Part shown: positions 1 to 10,972 of the stretch, one piece after another
Layout of the letters: the number at the start of each line of letters is the position of its first letter
Numbering within the stretch: position 1 is the stretch's first letter
Assembly: GCA_029721515.1 (NCBI GenBank)
Contig: CM056563.1
Coordinates: 22,716,954-22,780,953, forward strand
Direction of reading: 5' to 3'
Origin: Synanceia verrucosa
Lineage: Eukaryota; Chordata; Actinopteri; Perciformes; Synanceiidae
DNA: 64,000 bases
Translations under genes and position numbers: made by a program
Notes under the pieces: generated by a model
Told to the model about the DNA's origin: nothing
Seen by the model: only the letters and a program-made list of their open reading frames with translations
Databases searched by the model: none

Positions 1-1
1 G

Positions 2-3000
2 AAGCGGTTGACAGAAGATACATGTGCAGGGGATCCCAAAAGACACGAGTTATTAAATGTGGATTCAGATAGTGGCATGTTGAGATCACCAATCAAAGGA
101 GTTGTGTCGACAGATCCCATCGTGAATGGGAATCTGGAAGCTGAAGGTAATCAGCCAGGGCACAGTCAAGAAGACTCTGTTGCTCTTACATGTTCAAAAA
201 ATTCATTGTTTGATGTGGAGTTGCCAATGCACAGCTCCACACAGGCAGGTGAACGTGCAGTAAAGGAAAAAAACTCACCGGTTTCTGTGCCTCTGCAACA
301 CTGTCACTCACCCTGCATCGAAACTGAGGATGCTTCAGTGTCTGTTAAGTCCTCTGTACTGTCACAGCCCTCGGTCGATGTCAGTGCCTCACATGTCGGT
401 GCTATGGAGGACCAGAAATTCAACATGACTCTCCGGCGGAAACCACCACCTGGGAAATGTACAGAAAATAGATCTGGAGTAAAGAAAGTTCCCTCCAAGA
501 CCTCAGCAGCTAAAGTCAAGAAGGAAGAGTGTGAGGTTAATGATGAGCAGTTTCCTCTCATGGATTTAGTCAGATCAAACAAAGCTGATGCTCAAAAAAG
601 AAAAAGAGTTGTGCCTACAGATCCCATCATAGATGTAAAAGACGCGCTGATGCCTGCTGGAAAAAGACCTCTTGTGTCGACAAGAGCAAATAAGAAAGGA
701 AAAGGTGGACAAGAAATTCAGTCAGCATTAAACACACAGACTGATGGTTCCTCTGAAGCAATGTTGGTTTGCTCACTGGATAAAATCAGTGGCGAGTTGG
801 AGAACAACCAAAAAGGAATCAGCAGCAAGGCGAAGCCCGGTGCTTTGTGCAAAAGACTGAAGACAAGAACTGGTGTCGGTGGACCTGGTCTAACCATTGA
901 TAATGACGGTCTGGCTCTGGAAACCAGTGTGGCAATCACCTCAACAAAACAAGCTGAGCAGGAGGCGCTAGCAGAACTCCTCAGACGTCCAGCTATAAAG
1001 CCGCTCCAGAGCACAAGCAAGCGCAGGAATATAAGCACAAAACCACTAAAACGCAAATCACAGGCGCTAGAGTCTGACAGCATTTTGTTTTCGACCTCCT
1101 CAGTGACATCAGCAGAGCCGTTAGATCTCCTGCCCACCAATTTGAATACCTCTAAAGAGATCTCCAAAAAGCGACTGAACGAGCCGTCCAAGAGAGCCAA
1201 GAAGGGTTTTAAAAATGCTGTTCAATCATCTACTTCAGGTGGGAATCAAGACATAAAGCAGTGTCTCAGTAACCTTCATTTGACAGCCAAAGAAAACAAG
1301 CCCGAAGAAGGCAAAGACGAACTCTCAGTGGACTCTGTATATTTTGAAATGACACCCTTTGAAAGCATTCAACCCGTCCCTTCACTTTCCCAGCCTATTT
1401 TAGAGTGTTACGTACAATTGGATAAAGACATTAAGCTTGTCGCCAGTAATAACAGCAGCGAGAGGGTATCTGGGCTGAGATCTGGCAGCAGGAGGGTCAA
1501 CAATAAGCCAAGAAGAGACGATAACCAGAGGAGAAAATGCAGGGTTTTACAAAGTAGGACACGAGAAGCCGATGAGGTGACAAACTCTGTCTCTCTGAAC
1601 GATGCCGACCTGTCCACAGGGAGTTCACGCTCAGCAGGAAGCGGCTCATCGAGGCGCTTGATGCGCAGCTACTCTTGCCCAGAGATCCCCTCCTTTCGAC
1701 CCCACGACACACCCTGGACTTCCTCTGTGCACTCACCCCATCACAGCAGGATCCACCCACCACGCCACCTCCAGTTCTCTCACTCTCCTCCTGTCCAGCT
1801 CGCCCACAAATCCCTGCCTCGGGCTCGTCGTCACACCGTCTGCAGCGTGGAAGTGGAGAGGGAGATCGCCCCTCTCTGCCTCCGTAAGGAGGTGTACCCG
1901 ACCAGGAGATCTCTCCCGTTTGACCGAGCCTCCCAGCACTTTCCTCCGAGCCTCACTCTTTCTGCCAGCACTTCCCTGTCAGCTCTTGCGTCCTGTTTCC
2001 TGTCGAGCCCCCTGGCGTTCCTTTCTAAGAAAACGGAGAGCAGAGGAGCTTCATCCAGCCCCAGCACTTCCAGTCATGTTACCTCTCCCACCTCATCGTC
2101 TTCGATGTACCCCAAGATATTCCTCCAAAGAATTGACTCGTCTAGTACCTCCACAGTGGATTATAGCAGCAGGTAACACAGCTGTTGTGTCTCTGTCATC
2201 AGATATTTCATGATAACACCAAACTGATATTAACGTTGTGCTTCTTTGCAGCACGAATCTGATGGAGTGTGAGATAGAGAGAAGACTGAGTGAAGAGGAC
2301 GACGATGGCGAGGACACAAGCTCGTCCAGTCAGGAGCTTGAAGACGTGACTTTGAGAGAAGAAAAGGCTTTGTCTGATTCTGAAATCAAGGTATATTTTT
2401 TATTCAGTGTGAAAAAAACACCTAGTTATCATAGCATCACAAAATAAGACAAAGTAGTCCTTAAAATGTCCCACAGATTGGATGTTAAAGGTTCTGTAAA
2501 TAAGTAGAAAAATGTGTAAAAATAAATAGGTAACAGGGAAAATGGTTAAACAATATATACCTTAACATGTGCATGACTAATAATTAATATAGATAAATAA
2601 ATAATGTGTAACTGTCTAAATGAACAACAACCAGATGGAATCTGAGTCTGTAAATAAACATTAGTATTACACGTGTTAGAAAATGAATATTAGTGCTATT
2701 GCACATTAATAAACATTAACATTTCATATTGAGTCCCTTTTACGTTTTTGAACTGTTGATTACACTAAAAACTGTGGTTATTGATCATAGATTAAGGACA
2801 AGAGTTTGAAAATTTGAAATACCACCAAGTATTTGTACTGTGTCTTAAGAGTCATGTTTCCTCATATATACTGTAAATAATTGTCACCGATGCTTTTGGT
2901 TACTAATTCTCTATGTTCGTCATCACAGGTGGTGCAAAAGCACAAGGAACGAGGGAAGGTGTCGTCTATTAAGATTCGAAGAACTTTACCAAAAGCTCAG

Positions 3001-4998
3001 AATAACCTAACGCCCATGGGACTGCCCAAACTCGTCAGGTAAAGATCCAAATTCACTGCAGACCTCAGGAACAGTCTGCGGGACAATCGAATCAACTCAA
3101 ATCACTGACACGCTTTAGTTTTTTTTTAAAGTGAGGCAGATAATAGTCACAGTGTCTGGGTAGTTACAAAAAGTAATCCTATACTTTACTGAATTTCAGT
3201 GCTGGAAGTAAGCAGTTCCCAGTTCTATTACATTTGGAATACTCGGTATCATCACCTGAGATGCCAGATAATTTCAAAATAAAGCTCCTTATTGTAATAA
3301 AAGGAGGACAGACACCAGATCTCTCTGACAGGAAGTAGTCAACATCAGTTCAAACAGCACTTCACAGTAAAATGTCATGATGAAAAGGTGATAAACAGGC
3401 AGGAAAAGAGTGGTTTGTCTTTCTGTCCTCCTTTTATGCACACAGTTGTAAAGTGACATGTTTTTATTAGTGACTGTAATGTGGTCACTAAGTTACAGGT
3501 TTCATTACTGCTTTACACAAGACTGTAATCTTATCAAACTACTTTATATCACATTACCCGCCCAGCACTGCATATAAGCGTTATTTAAATGGTACATTTT
3601 GCTTTGTATACTCAGCAGCTCAGTGTTTTCAGCTCATTCTTTGCTTAACTGCTCTAAAATCACTCAAAGTGCTGCATTTATTCACTTACTGAAGGCTCGT
3701 AATCATGTAACTACGTTTCAGGTGCCTAAATATTGATTTTAGTTTATTGGTATGTTGAATAGTAACACACAGCAAGTTTTATTTTTATTGCCCTGCCCTG
3801 TAAATTTATGTCAATACAGTTGTCTACTGACTGATTTTAACAGTATTGTCTTAATTTTACACCACAGGTTGAATAAAAAGGAGTTTAGTTTGGAAGAAAT
3901 TTACACCAACAAGAATTTCACCAAAGCCCCTGAAAGGTAAGTTTATAGTACTGACTGATGTTATGTGATTCATGTAAACACTAAGTCACACAGGTGAGAG
4001 ATGATTCACACAGGTTTGCCTTCAGATTTGGACCAGTAAAACCACTCTGTACACTGATCAGGCATAAGATTATGACCACTGACAGGTGAAGTGAATAACA
4101 CTGATTATCATGTCGTCAAACAATGAAAAACAATTTAGCCGCATGACACAAACATGAAAGAGTATATATGGCTTATAAAAGTAGTATTAAAAAATAAAAA
4201 TTAAGTAAGTTTGGGATGAATCTGTACGCACTACAATTGGCAGTGGTATTAGGAATAGAGTATGATGTTATTTACAGTTATTTAGATGTGCAAGAGCAGA
4301 TTTAAGCAGGACAACACAATATTACCAAAACTCTTCACCATGAACAAAGCTTCAAACTGTTGGGTTTTCTTCACAAGGAACCAGAGGGTCACTGGTTTGA
4401 TTCCCTGCACAGAGAGGCGGAGAGGTGCTAGTTCCTCTTCCTGGGCCTACAATTAGTTACCATCATTTTTTTTAACCAGCTGCAGTTACTGTTTTAAAGA
4501 AAACCTGCTTAAGCAGTAGATTTGGGGCTGCAGCCTCATCATCCTCTGGTTTTTGCTGCTAATGAAGCAAAGTATGACCAGAGGGTATCACCAGAGGAAA
4601 CCTTCAGCTCATATTGAGGCTTCTTTACTAATTAACGCCTACCACGTTATAATTTATCCTGTTCCCCTTAACGTCCTGAACTTGCTCATTGATCAGAGTT
4701 TTGTCACTCTGGTTTCAGCCGGCTCGAGACCATCTTCGAGGTGCCGCTCAAACACCGAAATGGCTCTGAGTCCTGGTTTGGCCAGAGGCGTTTCAAACGA
4801 TTTTTGGAGTTCCTGGACTCCAGCAAGGTCAGGAAACCCAAGAAGCAGCTTGTTGGCGTTGGGAAGTCAGGTGTTTCATCTTCCAGGACGAGGCGAGGAG
4901 GCTTCCCTAAAGACGAGCCCCAGGACCTGGACTCTCTTCTCTGTGCCAAACTCAGTCAGCTCAATCTGTGGGTGACGCTCCACCAGACAGACAGTTGA
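2..4998 (+). CDS. prr14: Proline-rich protein 14 (3' part, five exons, 5' end outside window)
   Basis: Coding exons are 2-2172 (open to the left edge), 2252-2390, 2929-3038, 3868-3936 and 4719-4998; each junction is GT-AG and phases carry through to a TGA at 4996-4998. The large first exon is low-complexity, Ser/Lys-rich and has basic NLS-like patches (KRKR). The last two exons encode the Tantalus domain: EFSLEEIYTNKNF, then RLETIFEVP and a basic tail. PRR14 tethers HP1-bound heterochromatin to the nuclear lamina; its Tantalus region is reported to carry a PP2A-B56 docking motif, and LETIFE here fits LxxIxE. The paralogue PRR14L also has a Tantalus domain. I prefer prr14 because rusf1, armc5 and cox6a2 are nearby. 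Candidate poly(A) signals AATAAA lie at 5560 and 5884. Confidence 0.85.
4365..4455 (+). repeat. Degenerate tRNA-SINE-like relic in prr14 intron
   Basis: The segment contains a box-B-like stretch (TGGTTTGATTCCC) in a context resembling fish SINE heads. It is short and degraded, and no tail or target-site duplication was found. Low confidence. Confidence 0.25.
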
Positions 4999-6100
4999 CA
5001 TTGACATGAGCTAAAACGTTTATACAACTATTTCCAACCAACATGAAGATTGACATGTGAGTCTTCCGGCTCTCGTTTGTCAGCACAGTCTGATATTACT
5101 GAAGGATTACATTTGACACCTCATTCAAACGTCCACCGTCCACTTTTCCTCCGGCAACTTTCCGTCTGTGATAAGTGTAACAAAAGCAGCATAACTGTAC
5201 ATTAATCCACAAGGCAGCTGTTTGTTTTTTCATTATTAAATGCTGGATATAACTGTTAAACATGCCAGCAAGAGATTTATATTCATCACAAGTTCTTGTC
5301 CACAGACTGTATGTACTGTTAATCATTTTACTTTTATGGCTGAGGAGGTTTTTGTTGTAAGAAACGTTTGTATATTTGTATTACAAAAGTAACTTCTTGA
5401 TAAACTTCCTATTTTTATGAGGCTGCCTTAACTGTAAGATGTTTGAATAGATGTGTTTTTGTAGGCGTGTCACGATCCGTCAAGCAACTCAGAGCACAAA
5501 CTTTTTATTATGAAATAGTCTCTGTTTATATGTTTGTATAAAAGTACATTGTTGATGTGAATAAAGCTCATAAGGTAGCAACAGTGCTGAGATAATGTCG
5601 GCAACAAGAGCGGCATTTTGTTCTGGTGAAGCACTGTCATTTGTTTTCTCAGCAGACCCAATCCTTGATGAGCAGCTCGCTGTCTAGAGTTGAGTAATTT
5701 ATTAACTTTTGGAGCATCTAAGAATGAGTATGTTAACGTTTGGGTTGTTACTAAGGAATGACAATTCTAACCTTTAATATAATAAAAGATGTACATGTCA
5801 TGTGGCGTTTTGTTTCACACTTAAGTCAATGCTGGATTTTTATATTGTCATTTAGATTTTGTCCATATGTTCATATATTGTTGAATAAATATTACGGCAT
5901 ATTAAAACACGTTTTATATACATACACTGTTTTTGAGTGGTTATTCCTTGTGTAAAAACATAACAGAAGTAGAAAAGTGTAAACTGCAGTCTTTTTGTGT
6001 TTCATGTAACAAGCAGCCTTTGTCGTGTCTTCATGGTCTTCAGTATTTGACCAGCGGCTCTATCAAAATAAAGTCACTCTGCTTGTCTTCAGACAGCTGA
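4999..6100. other. Convergent prr14/tmem265-like 3' UTR region
   Basis: There is no coding gene here. AATAAA signals for the plus-strand gene lie at 5560-5565 and 5884-5889. A TTTATT (AATAAA on the minus strand) at 5698-5703 is a possible end for the minus-strand gene. If the distal signals are used, the two 3' UTRs overlap. Confidence 0.5.
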
Positions 6101-7869
6101 TCAGTCCTGCAGAGTGGCGATATATGAGAAGAGTGCCATCAGGATGGGGATCGAAGCCAGAAAGCAAACCCACGTCACGATGGATAGGATGCCAAATTTT
6201 TTGGCCCGTTGTGAAAACTTGGCGGCAGCGCCCGGATCCATCGTCTCTTCAGCCTGTTGACGTAGTGACAAGATAACATTTTGAGTTATAAGTTAAATCC
6301 TACAATAACGATAATAATACTAATAAGTGTGTGGGCTCCTTCAGGCCACACTGCTGCTTACAAATGATAAAAATAAATATATTTGGGTAACACTGAAATA
6401 TGTGCATATTCTGTCATTACAGTGTTTTATATTTGTAAGTGTGTGTGTGTATATATATATATATTTACAAGTATAAAATATGTAAATTATGTAAATTTAG
6501 TTTTTTTTAATCCTACATTGATGCCACTTCTGTTTGGGATCATTTTAGACCACAGAGAGGTCTAGCTTAGATATTTTGTGAGGTTTGTTAGGCAAAATGT
6601 AATGAGAATCTGTTATATATTTTGTAGCTGGCCAATTTATAGAGAATTGGGAAAAACAAATTAAATTAAAGGTGCAGTGAGAGGAGAGCTAACTCCTCCA
6701 TTATGTACCAAATGCTGTGTTCGCGTTGTACTCGCAAGTTTGAATTTCCCAGTTGTGAGTCGTAAATTTCAACTGGAGCGCCGACTTGGGAAATCCGACG
6801 AACCTCACCAACCCCGACTTGATCACAACGTCAAAATCCAAGATGGCAGCGCCCTGGATTAGTGCCGTGTAACGTTACGTGTTCCAGCCTACAGTAGAGT
6901 CAAATGTTTCTCCCACACATAAGTACACAGGAGAGCAAACACACTCCCTCTGGATCTTCTTTATTCCCATTAATTATGTCTGAGGCAGACCTCATATTGC
7001 TGCATTAGCTTTCTGCATTCCGATAGAGCAAGCACAAAAAACTTTAATTGGAGGCGTCCATCTTGATTTTTCAACTTGTTAACTTGAACGTCGTCAACTC
7101 GGGTGTGACATCATTCCCAGCTCTGACCTCCGACTTCCAATTCAAGACAAACGCAGCAATAATAACTCTACTTTAGGAGTAACCAAAGTCAGGCAGCAGC
7201 TGTCAGTACCACAGTTTAGCACTCATGTTATCGCGGTTTCAAGCCTTTCTGGCCGACTGTGGAAACATGGCGAACAAAAATGGAAAAAACACAATGATTC
7301 TTAGTTTCAGGTTAAAAACAGAGTCATGAATTAATTATTATTCCATTTCTGTTAATAAAAGTGCTCCTCACTGCTCCTTTAGTTGTGTGCTTTGAGGCTC
7401 CATACTCCAGATTGAATCTGTTGCACTTTGACTAATAATACGGGAAATCCTGTCATTGTCTTCCAGGTCGGAACCGTTTGTGTTGAAGCAGCTCAGTGTG
7501 TGTGTGCAGTAAACACCACAGTGTCATGTGAAGTTCACAGACACCATGCACTCATCGTTGTTGAGTGACGTGTCCATTGCAAACTCTCATTTTGCTGCAG
7601 GGACGTGTTGTTGTGAAGTTTTATGCAACTTTGAAAGAAAAGAGCCCATAGATTACCTTAACTGAATTTATTAGAGCTGAGATCCCGATGCAGGAGATCC
7701 CGCAGATGATGCTGCAGATGGCGAGTTTCCTGTGGTTCCTGTCGTCGCAGCAGGAAGCAGCTCTCTGTCCAGTGCTGATGACCACTTGATTATTGTCGCC
7801 TGACCCTGCGATGGTGTTCAGTGGGATCTCTTCATCCACCATGACAAGCGTCTGCGGTGACTTAGACAT
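6101..7869 (-). CDS. tmem265: TMEM265-like CD225/dispanin membrane protein
   Basis: There are two coding exons: 7869 down to 7657, and 6253 down to 6101 (stop). Both junctions are in phase 0 and give 121 aa. The start at MSKSPQ is chosen because a strong acceptor (TTTATGTTTTGCAG) ends two bases upstream of its ATG; the upstream in-frame ATG at 7893 lies in the intron, so a non-coding 5' exon is expected. Residues about 50-72 form one hydrophobic segment (KLAICSIICGISC). The second exon has the dispanin-like AAAKFSQRAKKF, then a second membrane segment (LSIVTWVCFLASIPILM). Length and layout fit TMEM265, a CD225-family protein of poorly known function. Other small dispanins are an alternative. 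Confidence 0.75.
6667..7381 (-). mobile_element. Composite MITE with imperfect 15-bp terminal repeats, inside tmem265-like intron
   Basis: The left end TAAAGGTGCAGTGAG (6667-6681) and the inverted right end (7367-7381) match at 14 of 15 bases. The right 200 bp contains ACAATGATTCTTAGTTTCAG and TTCCATTTCTG, which I recall from a very abundant teleost MITE. An inner segment (about 6709-7163) with its own rough inverted ends (TGCTGTGTTCGCGTTGT versus TGCTGCGTTTGTCTTG) and CCGACTT-type arms looks like a second element inserted in the first. There is no coding capacity and no clear target-site duplication. Confidence 0.45.
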
Positions 7870-7871
7870 CT

Positions 7872-10513
7872 CTGCAAAACATAAAGAGTTCAAGGAAGTT
7901 TAGCCTTTAAGTGTGGTTCCAGCAGTTTGTTTTACAAGATGAAGGGGCTGTTTAGGAACTGGTTTCACCCTTTCTTTTGGAGACAAGTCCACTAGGTAAA
8001 TGTTTAGTTTATTAAAATGTCTATTCTTTAACGCTGCAGGTCTGTTTGGGAAACACAGGGACACATTCTCACAGACTTCACAGGATGTATTTTATGTTTT
8101 CCATTATAATGTAAGACTGATATAAACCATTATGAGTGGCCATAAAACAACAAAACTCCCACATATAAGCACTGTGTTGTTGATGTGTACAAATATTTAA
8201 AATGTCCCGTAATAATAAGACTAAAATTTGCCCCCTTCTTAAACCTGTTTGGGATATAATGAGCTTCATTATTTTTCAGTGTGACCCACAGTGAATATCA
8301 GGGATTTTACAGGGTTTGAACTTCTTGTGACAAATGCTGTCACTTCCCTTTTACTGATGTCCCTGCTGCTGCTGCTGCTTTCATTAATGCTGAAAACAGA
8401 CAAATGTCCTCCTAAGTTGTCCTCGTGACCTTGTCTTTACCTCGTATTAATAGCGTAAAAGGGTCTGATGTGTTTACCAGGAGCAGTTTAACCTACAGTA
8501 CCAGGTAACTGAAACAAAAAATGAAATGTCTCCTACAAGTCTAAACATGCTCTCTCTGGTGAGCATGGGAACTTCTCTGGGTATGTCCAACACGAAACAG
8601 AAAGCTTGAAAAACTTGTATGATCACACTTTTTTAAAAAAATAAAATAAAAAAATGCTGACACTTCCTGCTTGGTGAAAAAGTATGTTATCTCTGATTTT
8701 ATCAAAGCGTGGTACGTGGCATGCCAGGATAGTCTGCAGGTTTGTCACTGACAATAATACATCAGAGTTGTTTGGACTGTGTGGATAATAATAAAGGCTC
8801 TGAACAACGCTGCTGCACGGTGAATGATCTGACTGTGGGAAAGTAAATGTGTGGACAATAATGATAAGAAAGTTTCTTTGAAAACAAACTCTTCAATCTG
8901 GTCCTCGCAGACAGAAAGCTGTTCAAACACCCAATGACACAATTTAAACACTCGTTTAAGGGTTGAATTCTTATTTTAAAGCACAAACCTGATCAAATGT
9001 TAAAGGCACTGCTCCTTCAGGGACTTCCTGTCCAGTGATTCAGAGGGATAGTAAAGTCCTGGTGAGAGGACAGGCAGGTGTGCTGTCTTCTCGTCTTCTA
9101 AATAAAATCCCAGTTTAAGGGAGTTTCTTCCTTTCAGATGTGAGAGTTCAGATTTCCACACATGATCATTCAAACACCACGGCCGTCATTGTGGTGGGAC
9201 AAAAAGACAAACAGCTCCGTGTGAAAGTGTCATATACAGTAAGTTGTTGGGAGACAGGACTGAGAGCTGGGAGTGAAACTCTGTGTGAAACCTCCACGCC
9301 CATTTACTGTGCAGACTCCTTCCTTTTTTACCCTCCCGCCTGTAGTCAAAGCCTTCCTTACCTCATACCATGTTCCTTGTAATCTCAGACTTGGCTTCTC
9401 TTCCCTGTCAGTCACAACCTTCGCCTCGTTTCTTTACCTCACAGCATTCCTGAGGACGTGAGGAAGGTGTGTCTGCACTTGTCTTGCCTTGGGGTGGAAC
9501 AGTCAGATACCACACTGTCTCACTGGTTTATAAATTATCCTGAAGGAATAAATAGAGCTTGTGTTTTATCTATCATGGCTCAATCACTGTATATCTCATG
9601 TCATTTTGGAACATCTCTTGGGTCTCGTGGTGGAAAAGACCTCTTCCTGCTCTGTTTCGTCCCTCTGCTCTATAACCAGAGATAAGAAACACCTCCCCCC
9701 TCCCTGCTCAGCAATTCATGACTACCTGACTGCATATTTTCAGAGCTGACCCCTCCCACTGTTCATTCAGCCATCGTTAGACAGCTGGGTCTGTCCTCAT
9801 GTGAGGGATCAGCTGAGGCTCTTCATCCAATCACTGTGGCTCAACATCATCTTTTACAGATAATTAATTACAATGTCAGGTGCATTCCTCTCTGTTGTTT
9901 ACATCCATGGAGCCACATAAACAAAACTCTATGCAGGAAATGTGTTTTAACAGTGGACATAAACCTCAGTGAAGTGGGTACTGCTAATGTTATGAATCAT
10001 TTTGAGTTGTAAATTGCAGGCACTGCTTCAAAGGAATGATATAGTTTGGACACTAATGAGAGGCCTGGTGGAGATTTTTAATTGAAACACAACAAACAAC
10101 ATTATTATTATTATTGTTCCGACCTGACTTCTTTACCCACCTGGTCTGACAACTATTCACCAAAATTTTCATTGGCTAAATACTGTATGTTGTAAAAATC
10201 AACCTCATCATCCAATATTGAGATATTTGATCAAAAAAATATCTTGATATGTTGGCGAGCATGTTTGTATTGTGTTCACATGTATAAGGACAGTTTTACA
10301 CAATACACGATATTTCATTTGGGTCCAAAAAGTAAATGCATGTGCACAATGGTACAATAAGGCATCATCATCAATCATCATTGAAAATCACAAAATTTGT
10401 TTTCAAAACAAATTTAGATTTGTTGTTCAGCCTATATATTGTTTAAAATGTTGTATTTCTTTATTCTTAATGGTAATACAATGAATGTTTTTATTATTAA
10501 AAGGCTCTGACTA
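7872..10513. other. Intergenic/upstream region between tmem265-like and rusf1
   Basis: No supported coding gene. A minus-strand stretch around 8990-9090, ending in GATCAG and followed by GTTTGTG, could be the non-coding first exon of the tmem265-like gene. The rest is AT-rich with short shadow ORFs. Confidence 0.4.
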
Positions 10514-10625
10514 TTAACTCTTTGAGTGCCATTGACGAGTTTGACGTCAAAGTTTTTCTTCTGCAGTGGGTTGTTGAGTAATTTCGGGGCTTCTGTGATT
10601 TGTAGTCGCGACATAAAGGGTTAAT
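10514..10625. mobile_element. Possible piggyBac-type MITE remnant upstream of rusf1
   Basis: A roughly 110-bp segment is bounded by TTAA and has inward ends TTAACTCTTTGAGTG on the left and, read from the right on the other strand, TTAACCCTTTATGTC. TTAA flanks and CCCTTT-like ends are piggyBac hallmarks. The ends match only partly and the piece is short. Confidence 0.3.
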
Positions 10626-10972
10626 ATACGCCACAGAGATAAATTTGACTCAAAATGGACAAAAACGCTGGCACAAGGCACTTTGGATTTTAAAAAACGA
10701 CTGGCACATGAGTTAATGCGCTTCTGTTTGTTGTTTTGCCAAAGCCCCGCCTTTAACTCAGAATAGACCAATGAGAAGCCGCCAATCCATAAATGCGGAA
10801 GTAAACACGGAAGCGCTTCGAGGAAACTCACAGGAAAGGATGACACGTAGAAGTCCAGTTTCATGCTAAACTGAGCCAAAATGGACTTTAATTAAATATA
10901 TTCAGGTGGATTTCAGCCTGCAGTATATTTCTGTTTGTTAGTTTACTCTGTTTTTAGCTCTTAGCAGTCTAA

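Noticed and set aside
6430..6470. GT/AT-rich run as a possible regulatory site
   Set aside because: Simple microsatellite.
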